Shown here piece by piece: positions 54,586 to 64,000 of a stretch of 64,000 nt of DNA (the stretch's first letter is position 1; the number at the start of each line of letters is the position of its first letter). This stretch comes from Buchnera aphidicola (Acyrthosiphon lactucae). Its GTDB lineage: Bacteria; Pseudomonadota; Gammaproteobacteria; Enterobacterales; Enterobacteriaceae. The DNA lies in contig NZ_CP034891.1 in assembly GCF_005083565.1 (NCBI RefSeq), positions 496,001 through 560,000 of the forward strand, written 5' to 3'. The notes below the pieces were generated by a model. It made no database searches. It saw only the letters and a program-made list of their open reading frames with translations, and had not been told where the DNA came from. Position numbers and translations under genes: made by a program.

Positions 54586-54942
54586 TTATTTTTTTATTGG
54601 TTTTCGAGGACCTTTACAAGTTCTTGCATTAGTTTTAGTTCTTTGTCCATGTACTGGAAGACTTCTACGATGACGTAAACCACGATAACAACTTAAATCG
54701 ATTAAACGTTTAATGTTTAAAGTTTTTTCTCTTCTTAAATCACCTTCAACAACATATTTTGCAACATGTATTCTTAAAAGATCAATTTGCTCTTCATTTA
54801 AATCTATAATCTTAGAATATTCAGAAATATTTGCAATAGAACAAATTAATTTAGAACGTTTTTTACCAATTCCATATATTGCAGTTAATGCAATTAAAGT
54901 ATGTTTATTTTCAGGAATATTAATACCTGCAATACGTGCCAT
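54586..54942 (-). CDS. rpsM: Ribosomal protein S13
   Basis: S13 bridges the subunits and touches P-site tRNA. It has 118 residues, the E. coli length, from [20 protein letters not shown] to the basic tail [18 protein letters not shown]; a Cys replaces Arg in the tail. It heads the alpha operon. The 88-base gap from rpmJ is AT-rich and could hold a promoter or leader, but I cannot identify an S4-binding pseudoknot in it. Confidence 0.98.
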   Translation of the reverse strand: MARIAGINIPENKHTLIALTAIYGIGKKRSKLICSIANISEYSKIIDLNEEQIDLLRIHVAKYVVEGDLRREKTLNIKRLIDLSCYRGLRHRRSLPVHGQRTKTNARTCKGPRKPIKK

Positions 54943-55030
54943 ATTATCAAATCCTATAAATGTATTTTAGATAAATCTATAAAACTGAAGATAATAATTA
55001 ATATTAAAAAAATTTAATTAATAAAAATTA

Positions 55031-55147
55031 TTAACCCTGACGCTGTTTATGTTTTGGATCATTACTACAAATAACTCTTACAACATTATTTCTTCTTATT
55101 ATTTTGCAGTTTCGACACAGTATTTTTACAGAAGCCTGTACCTTCAT
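55031..55147 (-). CDS. rpmJ: Ribosomal protein L36
   Basis: A 38-residue protein too short for most gene tracks. It reads [20 protein letters not shown]..., with the zinc ligands Cys11, Cys14, Cys27 and His33 and the end HKQRQG, the same length as E. coli L36. This is the zinc-binding (C+) form. It lies 32 bases after secY. Confidence 0.97.
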   Translation of the reverse strand: MKVQASVKILCRNCKIIRRNNVVRVICSNDPKHKQRQG

Positions 55148-55179
55148 TATATTTCCTTTAATTTTAAAATATAAAATAT

Positions 55180-56493
55180 TTAATTCAGATTAGCTTTTTT
55201 TAGCATAGACTCATATTGATTAGACATTATCAGTGTTTGGATTTGAGTAATGAAATCCATAATAACTACAACAACAATTAATAAAGACGTTCCACCAAAA
55301 TAAAAGGGAACATTCATAGCACTTCGCATAAATTCTGGGATTAAACAAATAAATGTAATATATAAAGAACCAAATAGTGTCAATCTTAACATAATTTTAT
55401 TAATATATTTTGCTGTTTGTTCACCAGGTCTAATTCCTGAAACAAAAGCACCTGATTTTTTTAAATTATCTGCTGTTTCACGAGGATTAAATACTAATCC
55501 TGTATAAAAAAAACAAAAAAATATTATTGCAGATATATAAAAAATTAGATATAAAGGTTGATTAGGTTGTAAATAAAAAGATATAGTTTTTAACCATTGA
55601 TTATTTACTTTACACCAAGATATAATAGTTGCAGGAAATAAAACAATACTGGAAGCAAAAATAGCAGGTATAACACCAGACATATTAATTTTTAAAGGTA
55701 AATGAGTACTTTGAGCAGAGTAAATACGACGACCTTGTTGACGTTGTGCATAATGTACAGTAATTCTTCTTTGTCCTCTTTCCATAAAAACAACAAAAAA
55801 AATTACTAAAAAAATTAATAGTAAAACAAATAAAAATGATAAAAGATTTAAATCTCCCAGCCTTGTTTTTTCAATAGTATTTCCAATAGCTGATGGTAGA
55901 CCAGCTATTATTCCAACAAAAATAATAATTGAAATACCATTACCAATACCATATTCTGTAATCATTTCTCCTAACCACATTAAAAACATAGTACCAGTTA
56001 CTAAACTTATGATAGCAATCAAATAAAAATAAATATCAGTATTTATTATAATTGTACGCATTCCTATTATATTAGGAAGAGTAGTAGCAATTCCAATAGA
56101 CTGTATGAGAGCTAATATTAAAGTAGCATATCTAGTATACTGATTAATTTTATGTCGTCCAGATTCTCCTTCTTTTTTAATTTCAGATAAAGTTGGATAT
56201 ACTAATGTAAGTAATTGAATAATAATAGAAGCTGATATATAAGGCATAATTCCTAAAGCAAAAATAGAAGCACGACTTAAAGCGCCACCAGAAAACATAT
56301 TGAACATGTCTACAATAGTGCCTTTTTGTTCATTTAATATTCTAGATAAAATTGTAGTATCGATTCCAGGAATTGGAATGAAGGAACCAATACGAAAAAC
56401 TATGATAGCTGCTACTAGAAAAATAATTCTCTGTTTCAGCTCACTAACACTTTTTTTAGTATTTTTAAAATTTAATCCTAGTTTCTTAACCAT
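55180..56493 (-). CDS. secY: SecY, protein-translocation channel
   Basis: SecY is the pore of the SecYEG translocon. It has 437 residues (E. coli 443) with ten hydrophobic helices. The plug and lateral-gate regions are recognisable ([54 protein letters not shown]). The cytosolic loop with [19 protein letters not shown], which contacts SecA and ribosomes, is kept. It lies inside the spc operon after rplO. Confidence 0.98.
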   Translation of the reverse strand: MVKKLGLNFKNTKKSVSELKQRIIFLVAAIIVFRIGSFIPIPGIDTTILSRILNEQKGTIVDMFNMFSGGALSRASIFALGIMPYISASIIIQLLTLVYPTLSEIKKEGESGRHKINQYTRYATLILALIQSIGIATTLPNIIGMRTIIINTDIYFYLIAIISLVTGTMFLMWLGEMITEYGIGNGISIIIFVGIIAGLPSAIGNTIEKTRLGDLNLLSFLFVLLLIFLVIFFVVFMERGQRRITVHYAQRQQGRRIYSAQSTHLPLKINMSGVIPAIFASSIVLFPATIISWCKVNNQWLKTISFYLQPNQPLYLIFYISAIIFFCFFYTGLVFNPRETADNLKKSGAFVSGIRPGEQTAKYINKIMLRLTLFGSLYITFICLIPEFMRSAMNVPFYFGGTSLLIVVVVIMDFITQIQTLIMSNQYESMLKKANLN

Positions 56494-56503
56494 TATTTAC
56501 CGC

Positions 56504-56938
56504 TTATCCTTCAACTTTACCACCAGAATTTTCAATTTCAAAACGAGCACCTTTAGTAACAAGCAAACCTCGGATTGTTAAAGATACTTTTAATTTTCCT
56601 GTCAGAATGATTTTTGCATATTTAATGTTTTTTTTAATAATATTTTCTTTTTTCAGTATATTAAGATCAATAATATTTGTAGATAAATTTGACAAATCTG
56701 ATAAACGAACTTCTGTTGTAATATTTTTTTTTCTAGAATTAAAACCAAACTTAGGAAGTCTTCTATATAAAGGCATTTGTCCTCCTTCAAAACCACGACG
56801 AATGCTGCTTCCTGATCTAGATTTTTGACCCTTATGACCACGACCTGAAGTTTTACCAAAACCTGAACCGATGCCACGACCTAATCTTTTTCGATTTTGA
56901 CGTGCTCCATTTGCTGGAGAAAGATCATTTAAATACAT
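56504..56938 (-). CDS. rplO: Ribosomal protein L15
   Basis: L15 is a late-assembly large-subunit protein. It has 144 residues, the E. coli length, with the Gly/Arg-rich start [26 protein letters not shown] and [15 protein letters not shown]. The globular half (residues 70-144) is more drifted than the tail. It starts 4 bases after the rpmD stop. Confidence 0.97.
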   Translation of the reverse strand: MYLNDLSPANGARQNRKRLGRGIGSGFGKTSGRGHKGQKSRSGSSIRRGFEGGQMPLYRRLPKFGFNSRKKNITTEVRLSDLSNLSTNIIDLNILKKENIIKKNIKYAKIILTGKLKVSLTIRGLLVTKGARFEIENSGGKVEG

Positions 56939-56942
56939 GTTT

Positions 56943-57122
56943 CTATTCCTCTTGTATTTTTAAAATATAAGAAATCTTTTTAATCATACCTTGAATAGAT
57001 GGTGTATCTTCACGTATTACAGTATGTCCGATATGACGCAATCCAAGTCCAATTAAAGTTTTTTTATGCTTAGGCAATCTTCCTATAGCACTTTTAATTT
57101 GAGTAATTTTTATATTTTTCAT
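56943..57122 (-). CDS. rpmD: Ribosomal protein L30
   Basis: A 59-residue protein (E. coli 59) read directly from the minus strand between rpsE and rplO. It runs [20 protein letters not shown], then [16 protein letters not shown] and ends YILKIQEE. It is the missing member expected at this place in the spc operon, 10 bases after rpsE. Confidence 0.97.
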   Translation of the reverse strand: MKNIKITQIKSAIGRLPKHKKTLIGLGLRHIGHTVIREDTPSIQGMIKKISYILKIQEE

Positions 57123-57132
57123 TAAATATAAT

Positions 57133-57636
57133 TTATCCTAGTATATCTTCAATACGTTTATTTCTTTTAGCAGCTATCATTTCTGGAGATTTCATATTCA
57201 CTAAACCATTCATAGTAGCTCGTACGACATTGATTGGATTAGTAGAACCATAAGTTTTAGCTAATACATTATGTATTCCTGCTACTTCTAAAACTGCACG
57301 CATAGCTCCACCTGCAATAATTCCAGTTCCATCAGAAGCAGGTTTCATAAAAATATTTGATCCAGTATGAGAACCTTTTAATGCATGTTGTAAAGTTTTA
57401 TTTACTAATGGTATAGTAATCATATTACGTCTAGCTTTTTCCATAGCTTTTTGAATAGCAGCAGGAACTTCACGTGCTTTTCCATAACCAAATCCTACTC
57501 GTCCATCTCCATTTCCTACGACAGTTAATGCTGTAAAAGAAAATATACGACCACCTTTTACAGTTTTTGAAACACGATTTACTGTAATTAATTTTTCTTG
57601 TAAATCAATATTATTTTTTTTTTCAATATTAGCCAT
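57133..57636 (-). CDS. rpsE: Ribosomal protein S5
   Basis: S5 takes part in decoding fidelity and mRNA unwinding. It has 167 residues (E. coli 167), with [42 protein letters not shown], and [22 protein letters not shown]. It is 15 bases after rplR. Confidence 0.98.
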   Translation of the reverse strand: MANIEKKNNIDLQEKLITVNRVSKTVKGGRIFSFTALTVVGNGDGRVGFGYGKAREVPAAIQKAMEKARRNMITIPLVNKTLQHALKGSHTGSNIFMKPASDGTGIIAGGAMRAVLEVAGIHNVLAKTYGSTNPINVVRATMNGLVNMKSPEMIAAKRNKRIEDILG

Positions 57637-57651
57637 ACTATAATTTTCGCC

Positions 57652-58020
57652 TTAAAACTTCAGTCCAGTTTCACGTGCAGATTCAGCTAAAACTTGTACA
57701 CGACCGTGATATTTAAAACCTGATCGATCAAAAGAAACATGATCGATTCCTTTTGACAAAGCGCGTTCTGCAATAATTTTACCTATTTTTGCTGCAGCTT
57801 CTTTATTTCCTGTATATTTTAAATTACAATTTATTTTTTTTTCTAGTGTCGAAGCAAATACTAATACTTTTGATTCTATAGAAGAAATTATTTGAGCATA
57901 CATATGACGTGGTGTACGATGAATAACTAGCCGAATAGAACCTAATTTTTTAATTTTACAACGTGTTTTCATAGCACGACGAACACGAGAAATTATTTTA
58001 TTTTTACTGGAAAAAATCAT
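57652..58020 (-). CDS. rplR: Ribosomal protein L18
   Basis: L18 binds 5S rRNA together with L5. It has 122 residues (E. coli 117). Family residues lie in [30 protein letters not shown] and the end [21 protein letters not shown]. It begins one base after the rplF stop. Confidence 0.97.
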   Translation of the reverse strand: MIFSSKNKIISRVRRAMKTRCKIKKLGSIRLVIHRTPRHMYAQIISSIESKVLVFASTLEKKINCNLKYTGNKEAAAKIGKIIAERALSKGIDHVSFDRSGFKYHGRVQVLAESARETGLKF

Positions 58021-58021
58021 T

Positions 58022-58558
58022 TTATTTCTTCTTAGCCTCTTTCATGCGTACAATTTCATCTGCGTATCGTATGCCTTTTCCTTTATACGGTTCCGGTACA
58101 CGATAAGAACGCAAATTAGCTGCAACTTGTCCAACTAATTGCTTATCTATTCCTTGAATAACAATTTCTGTTGGTGATGGATTTTCTATATTAATACCTT
58201 TAGGTAGACGATATGTAATTATATGAGAATAACCTAATGACATATTAATTATGTCGTCTTTTATTATAGAAATACGATAACCAACTCCAGATAATTGTAA
58301 TTTCTTGCTGAATTTTCTAGAAACACCTATAATCATAGAATTTACAAGAGCTCTTGAAGTTCCTGCTTGTGCCCAACTATCAGAAAAACCAAAACGTGGT
58401 GAAAAAATTATTTTATCATTTAAACATTCAATTTTAACTGATTGGTGAATAGTACGTGAAAGATGACCATATTTTCCTTTAATTAATATATCTTGTAAAT
58501 CTAATTTAATATTAACACCAGAAGGAATAATAATTGGACGTTTAGCTACGCGAGACAT
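58022..58558 (-). CDS. rplF: Ribosomal protein L6
   Basis: L6 sits by the sarcin-ricin loop. It has 178 residues (E. coli 177) beginning [17 protein letters not shown]. The signature [24 protein letters not shown] is at the C-terminus. The middle is fairly drifted, including [14 protein letters not shown]. It is 13 bases after rpsH. Confidence 0.97.
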   Translation of the reverse strand: MSRVAKRPIIIPSGVNIKLDLQDILIKGKYGHLSRTIHQSVKIECLNDKIIFSPRFGFSDSWAQAGTSRALVNSMIIGVSRKFSKKLQLSGVGYRISIIKDDIINMSLGYSHIITYRLPKGINIENPSPTEIVIQGIDKQLVGQVAANLRSYRVPEPYKGKGIRYADEIVRMKEAKKK

Positions 58559-58571
58559 TGTTTCTCCATTA

Positions 58572-58964
58572 TTAAGCTATAGAACATATAATTTCACCAC
58601 CAAGACCTACTTGACGAGCCATACGGTCTGTCATCACTCCTTTAGAAGTAGAAATTACTGCTATTCCTAGACCTGACATAACTTTCGGTAAATTATTCTT
58701 TTTTTTATATATACGTAAGCTAGGACGACTAATACGTTGAATCGTTTCTACTACAGGTTTCCCTTTAAAATATTTTAAAACCACTTCTATTTCTAATTTA
58801 ATTTTACCTATAATTTTATAATCTTTAATATAACCTTCTTGTTTTAATAATTCGATAATTGCTTTTTTTAATCTAGATGAAGGTATTTTAACAGAATATT
58901 TATTAGCTGATTGACCATTTCGAATACGAGTCAACATATCTGCTACTGGATCTTGCATACTCAT
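58572..58964 (-). CDS. rpsH: Ribosomal protein S8
   Basis: S8 is a primary 16S binder and, in E. coli, the spc-operon translational repressor. It has 130 residues (E. coli 130), beginning [20 protein letters not shown], with [39 protein letters not shown] matches (residues 79-112) and the end [14 protein letters not shown]. Confidence 0.97.
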   Translation of the reverse strand: MSMQDPVADMLTRIRNGQSANKYSVKIPSSRLKKAIIELLKQEGYIKDYKIIGKIKLEIEVVLKYFKGKPVVETIQRISRPSLRIYKKKNNLPKVMSGLGIAVISTSKGVMTDRMARQVGLGGEIICSIA

Positions 58965-58995
58965 TTTTAAACTCCAAAACCTGAAAAGGTATATT

Positions 58996-59301
58996 TTACC
59001 AACTTGCTTTTTTTAAACCAGGTATTTCACCTTTCATTGCAGCTTCTCTTAATTTAATACGACTTAATCCAAATTTACGTAAAAAAGCATGAGGACGACC
59101 TGTTTGACGACACCTGTTTCTTTGACGTGATGGACTAGAATCACGGGGAAAAGATTGCAATTTAAGAACTGCATTCCAACGTTCTTCCTCTGAAAAAGTC
59201 ATATTAGAAATAATATTTTTTAATTCATTACGTTGTGTGTAAAATTTATTAGCTAATTTTACACGTTTAACTTCACGTGCTTTCATTGATTGTTTAGCCA
59301 T
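58996..59301 (-). CDS. rpsN: Ribosomal protein S14
   Basis: S14 belongs to the head of the small subunit. From the ATG at 59301 it has 101 residues, the E. coli length. A frame to 59364 adds 21 hydrophobic residues inside rplE and is rejected. It begins [20 protein letters not shown] and ends with [20 protein letters not shown] and PGLKKASW. It is the longer form without the full zinc ribbon. Confidence 0.96.
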   Translation of the reverse strand: MAKQSMKAREVKRVKLANKFYTQRNELKNIISNMTFSEEERWNAVLKLQSFPRDSSPSRQRNRCRQTGRPHAFLRKFGLSRIKLREAAMKGEIPGLKKASW

Positions 59302-59314
59302 TGATAACCTTATT

Positions 59315-59854
59315 TTACTTGCGAAAAGGGAAATTAAAAGCAGATAATAATAGACGAGCTTCATGATCAGATTTAGCAGTAGTGGTTATTGTTACATCTA
59401 ATCCACGAACTCGATCAATTTTATCATAATCAATTTCAGGGAAAATAATTTGTTCGCGTATTCCTAAACTATAATTTCCTTGACCATCAAAAGAATTACT
59501 TGATAATCCACGAAAATCACGAATACGCGGAACAGCAATACTGATTAGACGCTCAAAAAAGTCCCATTTTTTCTGACCACGTAATGTAACTTTACATCCA
59601 ATAGGATAGCCTTGACGAATTTTAAAACCAGCAACAGATTTACGAGCTTTAGTAATCAGTGGTTTTTGTCCAGATATTGCTGTTAGATCTAAAATAGCAT
59701 TATCTAAAATTTTTTTATCAGAAGCAGCAGCACCCACGCCCATATTTAAGGTGATTTTATCAATTTTAGGAACCTGCATAACCGAACTATAATTTAGTTT
59801 AAGCATAAGCTGTTTAATAACTTTTGATTTATAATAATTATATAATGTTCCCAT
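59315..59854 (-). CDS. rplE: Ribosomal protein L5
   Basis: L5 binds 5S rRNA and contacts P-site tRNA. It has 179 residues, the E. coli length. It shows [60 protein letters not shown] and the end [15 protein letters not shown]. It is 14 bases after rplX. Confidence 0.98.
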   Translation of the reverse strand: MGTLYNYYKSKVIKQLMLKLNYSSVMQVPKIDKITLNMGVGAAASDKKILDNAILDLTAISGQKPLITKARKSVAGFKIRQGYPIGCKVTLRGQKKWDFFERLISIAVPRIRDFRGLSSNSFDGQGNYSLGIREQIIFPEIDYDKIDRVRGLDVTITTTAKSDHEARLLLSAFNFPFRK

Positions 59855-59868
59855 TATATTACTCCAAA

Positions 59869-60183
59869 CTATTGAATCGTTTTACTATTAGATTTAAAAA
59901 AACGAACCTTTTTCCCTTCTTCGAATCTAAAACCAATGCGATCTGATTTATTAGATTCAGGATTCAAAATAGCAATATTTGATATGTGAATAGGTGCTTC
60001 TTTTTCTACAATACCACCATTTTTATTTTGAGATGGGATTGGTTTTTGATGTTTTTTAATTAAGTTTAGACCATTAATAATCACTTTTTTTAAAGATAAA
60101 AAACTTTTAATAATACCTGTTTTACCTTTATCCTTTCCAGTTATTATAATAACCGAATCATTACGGCGTAACTTTGATGCCAT
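59869..60183 (-). CDS. rplX: Ribosomal protein L24
   Basis: L24 starts large-subunit assembly. It has 104 residues (E. coli 104). The KOW motif is [17 protein letters not shown] near residues 11-27, followed by [11 protein letters not shown] and [17 protein letters not shown]. It is 25 bases after rplN. Confidence 0.97.
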   Translation of the reverse strand: MASKLRRNDSVIIITGKDKGKTGIIKSFLSLKKVIINGLNLIKKHQKPIPSQNKNGGIVEKEAPIHISNIAILNPESNKSDRIGFRFEEGKKVRFFKSNSKTIQ

Positions 60184-60208
60184 TATTTATTCCTTAAAAA
60201 TTATATTA

Positions 60209-60577
60209 TTAAAGAACTTCAGGAGCTAATGAAATAATTTTCATAAATTTTTCTGTTCTTAATTCACGAGTAATAGGTCCAAAAATACGAGTTCCAATAG
60301 GTTGTTCATTATTATTTAACACAACACAAGCATTAGTGTCAAAACGAATAACAGAACCATCAGATCGTCTAACTCCTTTTTTAGTTCTCACTACCACTGC
60401 TTTAAGAACCTCACCTTTTTTTACTTTTCCTCTAGGTATTGCTTCCTTAATTGTGATTTTAATTACATCACCGATGCCTGCATAACGACGACGTGAACCA
60501 CCTAAAACTTTAATACACATAGCAGATCGTGCACCTGAATTATCAGCTACATGGAGAATAGTTTGTTCTTGAATCAT
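60209..60577 (-). CDS. rplN: Ribosomal protein L14
   Basis: L14 forms an intersubunit bridge. It has 122 residues (E. coli 123), starting [20 protein letters not shown] and carrying [20 protein letters not shown] and [15 protein letters not shown]. It heads the spc operon, 134 bases after rpsQ, across a terminator and candidate promoter. Confidence 0.98.
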   Translation of the reverse strand: MIQEQTILHVADNSGARSAMCIKVLGGSRRRYAGIGDVIKITIKEAIPRGKVKKGEVLKAVVVRTKKGVRRSDGSVIRFDTNACVVLNNNEQPIGTRIFGPITRELRTEKFMKIISLAPEVL

Positions 60578-60640
60578 ATTTTTAAAACTCCAGTCATTCT
60601 AATTAGACTCAATAAAAAAATTATTAATTAAAATAATTTA

Positions 60641-60646
60641 ATTATA
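60641..60646 (-). promoter_or_regulatory. Candidate -10 of the spc operon promoter
   Basis: TATAAT stands on the minus strand at 60646-60641, between the S10-operon terminator and rplN and 63 bases before its start. No good -35 hexamer is visible at 16-18 bases. E. coli also has a promoter at this place. Confidence 0.4.
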
Positions 60647-60670
60647 ACACTACTTGAATTTTATTAATAT

Positions 60671-60704
60671 AAAACATGAGCAGACCTGAGTTTGTTCATG
60701 TTTT
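60671..60704 (-). terminator. Hairpin terminator after rpsQ (end of S10 operon)
   Basis: AAAACATGAGCA (60671-60682) pairs with TGTTCATGTTTT (60693-60704) in a 12-base stem with one G-U pair and a 10-base loop. On the minus strand it is 7 bases after the rpsQ stop and ends in TTTT. It separates the S10 and spc units. Confidence 0.8.
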
Positions 60705-60711
60705 TTATCTT

Positions 60712-60963
60712 TTAAAACACTGTTTTTTCGATAATACGAACTAAAACCCACGATTTTTTTTTGGAGATTGGACGAGATTCTTTAATCTCTATTAAATCCC
60801 CTATAGTACATTCATTTTTCTCATCATGAATATGAAGTTTTGTAGTACGTTTAATAAATTTTCCATAAATAACATGTTTTACAAAACGTTCGATTGCTAC
60901 TACTGCAGATTTTTGCATCTTATTACTTATCACACGACCTTGTAATGTTCGAATTTTTTGCAT
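60712..60963 (-). CDS. rpsQ: Ribosomal protein S17
   Basis: S17 is a primary 16S binder. It has 83 residues (E. coli 84), with [21 protein letters not shown] and [22 protein letters not shown]. Its ATG overlaps the rpmC stop as TAATG. It is the last gene of the S10 operon. Confidence 0.97.
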   Translation of the reverse strand: MQKIRTLQGRVISNKMQKSAVVAIERFVKHVIYGKFIKRTTKLHIHDEKNECTIGDLIEIKESRPISKKKSWVLVRIIEKTVF

Positions 60964-61160
60964 TATTTTATCCTTTCTTTTTCATCTAACAAAGTCTTTA
61001 CTTGTGCAATATTTCGTCTAACTTTTCTTAATAAATGGGGCTGTTTTAATTTTCCAGAAACAGATTGCATCCGAAGATTAAATTGTTCTCGTAATAATTG
61101 TAAAAGTTCTGTATAAAGATCTTTTGTATTTTTTTTTCTAAATTCTACTATTGCTTTCAT
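60963..61160 (-). CDS. rpmC: Ribosomal protein L29
   Basis: L29 lies at the tunnel exit next to L23. It has 65 residues (E. coli 63), two helices, with [18 protein letters not shown] and [14 protein letters not shown]. It overlaps rplP at its start and rpsQ at its end by one base each (TAATG). Confidence 0.97.
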   Translation of the reverse strand: MKAIVEFRKKNTKDLYTELLQLLREQFNLRMQSVSGKLKQPHLLRKVRRNIAQVKTLLDEKERIK

Positions 61161-61570
61161 TACATCACCATCTTAGTTACAAAAGTAGTTTTAATTGGTA
61201 ACTTTGCTGCTGCTAGTTTAAATGCTTCACGAGATTCTTCTTCAGTAACTCCATCTAATTCATAAAGAATTTTACCAGGTTGTACTAAAGCTACCCAGTA
61301 TTCAACATTACCTTTACCTTTTCCCATTCGTACTTCTAATGGTTTTTGAGTGATCGGTTTATCAGGAAATATGCGTATCCACATTTTTCCTTGTCTTTTA
61401 ATACAACGAGTTATAGCTCTTCGCGCAGATTCAATTTGACGAGCAGTTAAGCGTCCTCTATCAATGGCTTGTAAACCAAAAGAACCAAAGTTAATATTAG
61501 TACCAGATGCTAAACCACGATTTCGACCTTTATGCATTTTCCGAAATTTAGTGCGTTTGGGTTGTAACAT
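61160..61570 (-). CDS. rplP: Ribosomal protein L16
   Basis: L16 orders the A site of the large subunit. It has 136 residues, the E. coli length, with [41 protein letters not shown] and [19 protein letters not shown]. It is 14 bases after rpsC. Confidence 0.98.
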   Translation of the reverse strand: MLQPKRTKFRKMHKGRNRGLASGTNINFGSFGLQAIDRGRLTARQIESARRAITRCIKRQGKMWIRIFPDKPITQKPLEVRMGKGKGNVEYWVALVQPGKILYELDGVTEEESREAFKLAAAKLPIKTTFVTKMVM

Positions 61571-61584
61571 TATTAGATTCTCTC

Positions 61585-62286
61585 TTACTTTCTATTTTTA
61601 CGATATTGCTTCTTGGTCTGAACAAAAGGTTTTTCTAATCTTTCAACAGTTTCCATACCACCTAATATTTCACCTTTAAAAATCCACACCTTAACACCAA
61701 TTACACCATATGTTGTATGTGCTTCTGAAATACTATAATCAATATTTGCACGCAGGGTATGAAGAGGTACTCTTCCTTCTCGATACCATTCTCTACGAGC
61801 TATTTCTGCTCCTCCTAAACGTCCACTTACTTCAACTTTAATACCTTTTGCACCTTGTCTCATTGCGTTTTGAACAGATCTTTTCATAGCACGTCGAAAC
61901 ATGACTCTTCGTTCTAACTGAGAAGTTATACTATCAGAAACAAGTTTAGCATCCAATTCAGGTTTACGTACTTCAGAAATATTAATTTGAACTGGTACTC
62001 CAGTGATTTTAGCAATAGCAGTTCTTAATTTTTCGACATCTTCACCTTTTTTTCCAATAACAATACCAGGTCTAGCAGTATAAATTGTAACTCGAATACT
62101 TTTAGCCGGTCTTTCAATAATAATTCGAGAAATTGATGCTTTTTCTAATTTTTTCATTAAAAATTGACGTACTTTATAGTCACTATCTAAATAATCAGCA
62201 AAATCTTTAGTGTTAGCAAACCAAACAGAATTCCATTTTTTTATTATACCCAATCGCATACCATTAGGATGTACTTTCTGACCCAT
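61585..62286 (-). CDS. rpsC: Ribosomal protein S3
   Basis: S3 lines the mRNA entry. It has 233 residues (E. coli 233). The KH domain carries [16 protein letters not shown], and the C-terminal domain carries [35 protein letters not shown] and [13 protein letters not shown]. It is 18 bases after rplV. Confidence 0.98.
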   Translation of the reverse strand: MGQKVHPNGMRLGIIKKWNSVWFANTKDFADYLDSDYKVRQFLMKKLEKASISRIIIERPAKSIRVTIYTARPGIVIGKKGEDVEKLRTAIAKITGVPVQINISEVRKPELDAKLVSDSITSQLERRVMFRRAMKRSVQNAMRQGAKGIKVEVSGRLGGAEIARREWYREGRVPLHTLRANIDYSISEAHTTYGVIGVKVWIFKGEILGGMETVERLEKPFVQTKKQYRKNRK

Positions 62287-62304
62287 TACTGATTCTCCTC
62301 AATG

Positions 62305-62637
62305 TTAACGATCAGACACAATTACAGTAATATGACTAGTACGTTTTAAAATACGATCTGCACGTCCTTTAGCACGTGGCATCATTCTTTTCATTGTTGA
62401 ACCTTCATTAACAAATATTTTTTTTATTCTTAATTTATCTATATCAGCACCATCATTATGTTCTGCATTTGCTACAGCTGATTCCAAAACTTTTTTTACT
62501 AAAATAGCTGCTTTTTTATTAGTATAAGTTAAAATATTTAATGCTTCTGGAACTTTTTTCCCACGAATTAAATCTACAATTAAACGAACTTTTTGAGCTG
62601 AAGAACGTGCTTGACGATGTTGAGCTAAAGTTTCCAT
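62305..62637 (-). CDS. rplV: Ribosomal protein L22
   Basis: L22 sends a beta-hairpin into the exit tunnel. It has 110 residues, the E. coli length. The tip region [21 protein letters not shown] is intact, and [12 protein letters not shown] matches E. coli [12 protein letters not shown]. It is 28 bases after rpsS. Confidence 0.98.
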   Translation of the reverse strand: METLAQHRQARSSAQKVRLIVDLIRGKKVPEALNILTYTNKKAAILVKKVLESAVANAEHNDGADIDKLRIKKIFVNEGSTMKRMMPRAKGRADRILKRTSHITVIVSDR

Positions 62638-62665
62638 TGACTCCTCTTTTATCTTTCTATTTTAA

Positions 62666-62944
62666 TCAACGTTTTTTTACCTTTTTATCAGCACTATGTC
62701 CTCTATAAGTACGAGTCAAGGAAAATTCACCTAATTTATGTCCTACCATTTCTTCAGTAATAAAAACAGGAATATGATTACGACCATTATGAATAGATAT
62801 TGTTAAACCTACCATATTTGGAAAAATTGTTGAACGTCTTGACCAGGTTTTAATAGGTTTTTTATCATTTATTTTTACTGATTTTTCCACTTTTTTTAAT
62901 AAACTTACATCAATAAAAGGACCTTTCTTAAGAGAACGTGGCAT
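62666..62944 (-). CDS. rpsS: Ribosomal protein S19
   Basis: S19 lies in the small-subunit head with S13. From the ATG at 62944 it has 92 residues, the E. coli length: [18 protein letters not shown] to [10 protein letters not shown]. The frame runs on to 63106, but those 54 residues lie inside rplB and have no S19 homology, so I reject the longer start. Confidence 0.97.
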   Translation of the reverse strand: MPRSLKKGPFIDVSLLKKVEKSVKINDKKPIKTWSRRSTIFPNMVGLTISIHNGRNHIPVFITEEMVGHKLGEFSLTRTYRGHSADKKVKKR

Positions 62945-62966
62945 AAAGGTGATTCCCTCACAATAA

Positions 62967-63788
62967 TTATTTTCTACGATGACGTAAAATAAATTTCTCA
63001 GTACGTTTATTCTTACGAGTTTTTTTACCTTTTGTTTGAATTCCCCATGGAGTAACTGGATGCTTACCAAAATTTCTTCCTTCACCACCACCATGAGGAT
63101 GATCAACAGGATTCATAGCTGTACCACGAACAGTAGGACGCACACCTATCCAACGAGATGCTCCTGCTTTTCCTAAAACTTTTAACATATGTTCAGAATT
63201 ACCTACTTCTCCAATAGTTGCTCTACAATTAGATTGAGTTTTTCTCATTTCACCAGAACGCAATCTTAAAGTTGCATATTCTGCATCAAATGCTACTAAT
63301 TGTACATAACTTCCTGCAGAACGAGCTATTTGACCACCTTTTCCAGGCTTCATTTCTACATTATGAATAAATGTACCTACTGGAATATTTTTTAGTGGTA
63401 AAGAATTTCCTATTTTTATAGGAGAATGTGCTCCAGAGATTATCGTATCTCCTATTTTTAAATCTTTTGGAGCTAAAATATATTTTCTTTGACCATCTTT
63501 ATATAATATTAGAGCAATATTAGAAGATCGATTAGGATCATATTCAAATCTTTCTACAGTAGCTTCTATACCATCTTTATTTCTTTTAAAATCTATAATA
63601 CGATATGCTCTTTTGTGTCCACCACCAATATGACGAGTTGTAATCCTGCCATTATTATTACGTCCTCCGCTTTTACTTTTTTTTCTCAACAATAAAGAAA
63701 AAGGTTTTCCTTTATATAACTGTGTATTCACAACTTTGATCACGTGGCGACGACCCGGAGATGTCGGTTTGCATTTAACAATTGCCAT
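62967..63788 (-). CDS. rplB: Ribosomal protein L2
   Basis: L2 is central to subunit joining and the peptidyl-transferase centre. It has 273 residues, the E. coli length. The active-centre stretch [18 protein letters not shown] is intact, with [13 protein letters not shown] and [24 protein letters not shown] precedes the start. It is 15 bases after rplW. Confidence 0.98.
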   Translation of the reverse strand: MAIVKCKPTSPGRRHVIKVVNTQLYKGKPFSLLLRKKSKSGGRNNNGRITTRHIGGGHKRAYRIIDFKRNKDGIEATVERFEYDPNRSSNIALILYKDGQRKYILAPKDLKIGDTIISGAHSPIKIGNSLPLKNIPVGTFIHNVEMKPGKGGQIARSAGSYVQLVAFDAEYATLRLRSGEMRKTQSNCRATIGEVGNSEHMLKVLGKAGASRWIGVRPTVRGTAMNPVDHPHGGGEGRNFGKHPVTPWGIQTKGKKTRKNKRTEKFILRHRRK

Positions 63789-63803
63789 TGTTTTGTCCTC
63801 CGA

Positions 63804-64000
63804 CTACTCTGTATTACCTATGAAATCTAAATTATACCCTTTTTTAACTTTAATATACGCTTTCTTCCAATTACTTTTCTGAATAACACGATTAGATTGA
63901 CGCTTTTTTTTTCCTTTAATTTTTAATGTATTGATACTATCAACTTCTATATTAAATATTTTTTTTACTGCGCATTTTATTTCATATTTAGTAGCATTAT
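63804..64000 (-). CDS. rplW: Ribosomal protein L23 (5' end outside window)
   Basis: The minus-strand frame that ends at TAG 63806-63804 reads NATKYEIKCAVKKIFNIEVD, then VNTL-type DSINTLKIKGKKKR and SNWKKAYIKVKKGYNLDFIG, matching the C-terminal two thirds of E. coli L23. The start lies beyond base 64000. L23 is the ribosomal docking site of trigger factor and of the signal recognition particle, both represented in this window. Confidence 0.95.
   Translation of the reverse strand, partial: NATKYEIKCAVKKIFNIEVDSINTLKIKGKKKRQSNRVIQKSNWKKAYIKVKKGYNLDFIGNTE

Noticed and set aside
54943..55030. S4-binding pseudoknot leader of the alpha operon
   Set aside because: The gap is only 88 bases of AT-rich sequence in which I cannot find the expected pairing.
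62945..63106. 54-residue extension of S19
   Set aside because: It lies inside rplB; the family starts at MPRSLKKG.

Overview
This window is chromosome of an aphid endosymbiont, almost certainly Buchnera aphidicola. Nearly every gene is a close relative of an Escherichia coli gene, but the DNA is extremely AT-rich with many long A and T runs. Regulators are scarce, spacers look eroded, and the 23S-5S rRNA genes sit behind aroE and tRNA-Glu with no 16S gene, an arrangement known from Buchnera. I cannot name the strain. There are no insertion sequences, prophages, CRISPR arrays or toxin genes.

Layout: (1) 1-7.9 kb, recC (left end missing, frame broken at a run of ten A), recB and recD. (2) 7.9-9.2 kb, a decayed argA on the minus strand, then initiator tRNA-Met. 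(3) 9.5-13.8 kb, mltA, ribH, thiL, ribD (cut in two by an in-frame UGA) and nusB. (4) 13.8-17.8 kb on the minus strand, dxs, ispA (frame broken near its end at a run of eleven A) and a YajR-type transporter; tusE reads away on the plus strand. (5) 18.2-22.9 kb on the minus strand, the cyoABCDE bo3 oxidase operon. (6) 23.2-31.7 kb on the plus strand, bolA, tig, clpP, clpX, lon, ppiD: the chaperone and protease cluster. (7) 31.7-32.6 kb, gene-free eroded DNA. (8) 32.6-44.2 kb, mdlA, mdlB, 4.5S RNA, dnaX (cut into a gamma-like ORF and a separate tau C-terminal ORF), ybaB, htpG, adk, tRNA-Arg, folD, cysS (minus), ybeD. (9) 44.3-50.3 kb on the minus strand, cspE and the unit smg-tsaC-aroE-tRNA-Glu-23S-5S. 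(10) 50.5-51.9 kb, def and fmt. (11) 52.1-64 kb on the minus strand, the fused S10-spc-alpha ribosomal protein cluster from rplW (cut by the window edge) to rplQ, including secY and rpoA.

The genes cover DNA end processing, riboflavin and thiamine cofactors, isoprenoid precursors, terminal respiration, protein quality control, the replication clamp loader, one-carbon and formyl-Met metabolism and the core translation apparatus. The argA loss bears on symbiosis because it removes the first dedicated step of arginine synthesis from glutamate.

I see no wholly new defence or mobile system. The most interesting signal is a set of broken but apparently still used genes: recC and ispA, each one base out of frame at a long poly(A) tract with good homology on both sides; ribD with a stop at a domain boundary; and dnaX with a freestanding tau tail. 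A second signal is the lon start region, whose leader and first codons look almost unchanged from E. coli, including GC-rich synonymous codons, in a genome that has otherwise drifted strongly to A+T. Comparisons with E. coli are from memory of the protein and gene sequences, not from a database search.
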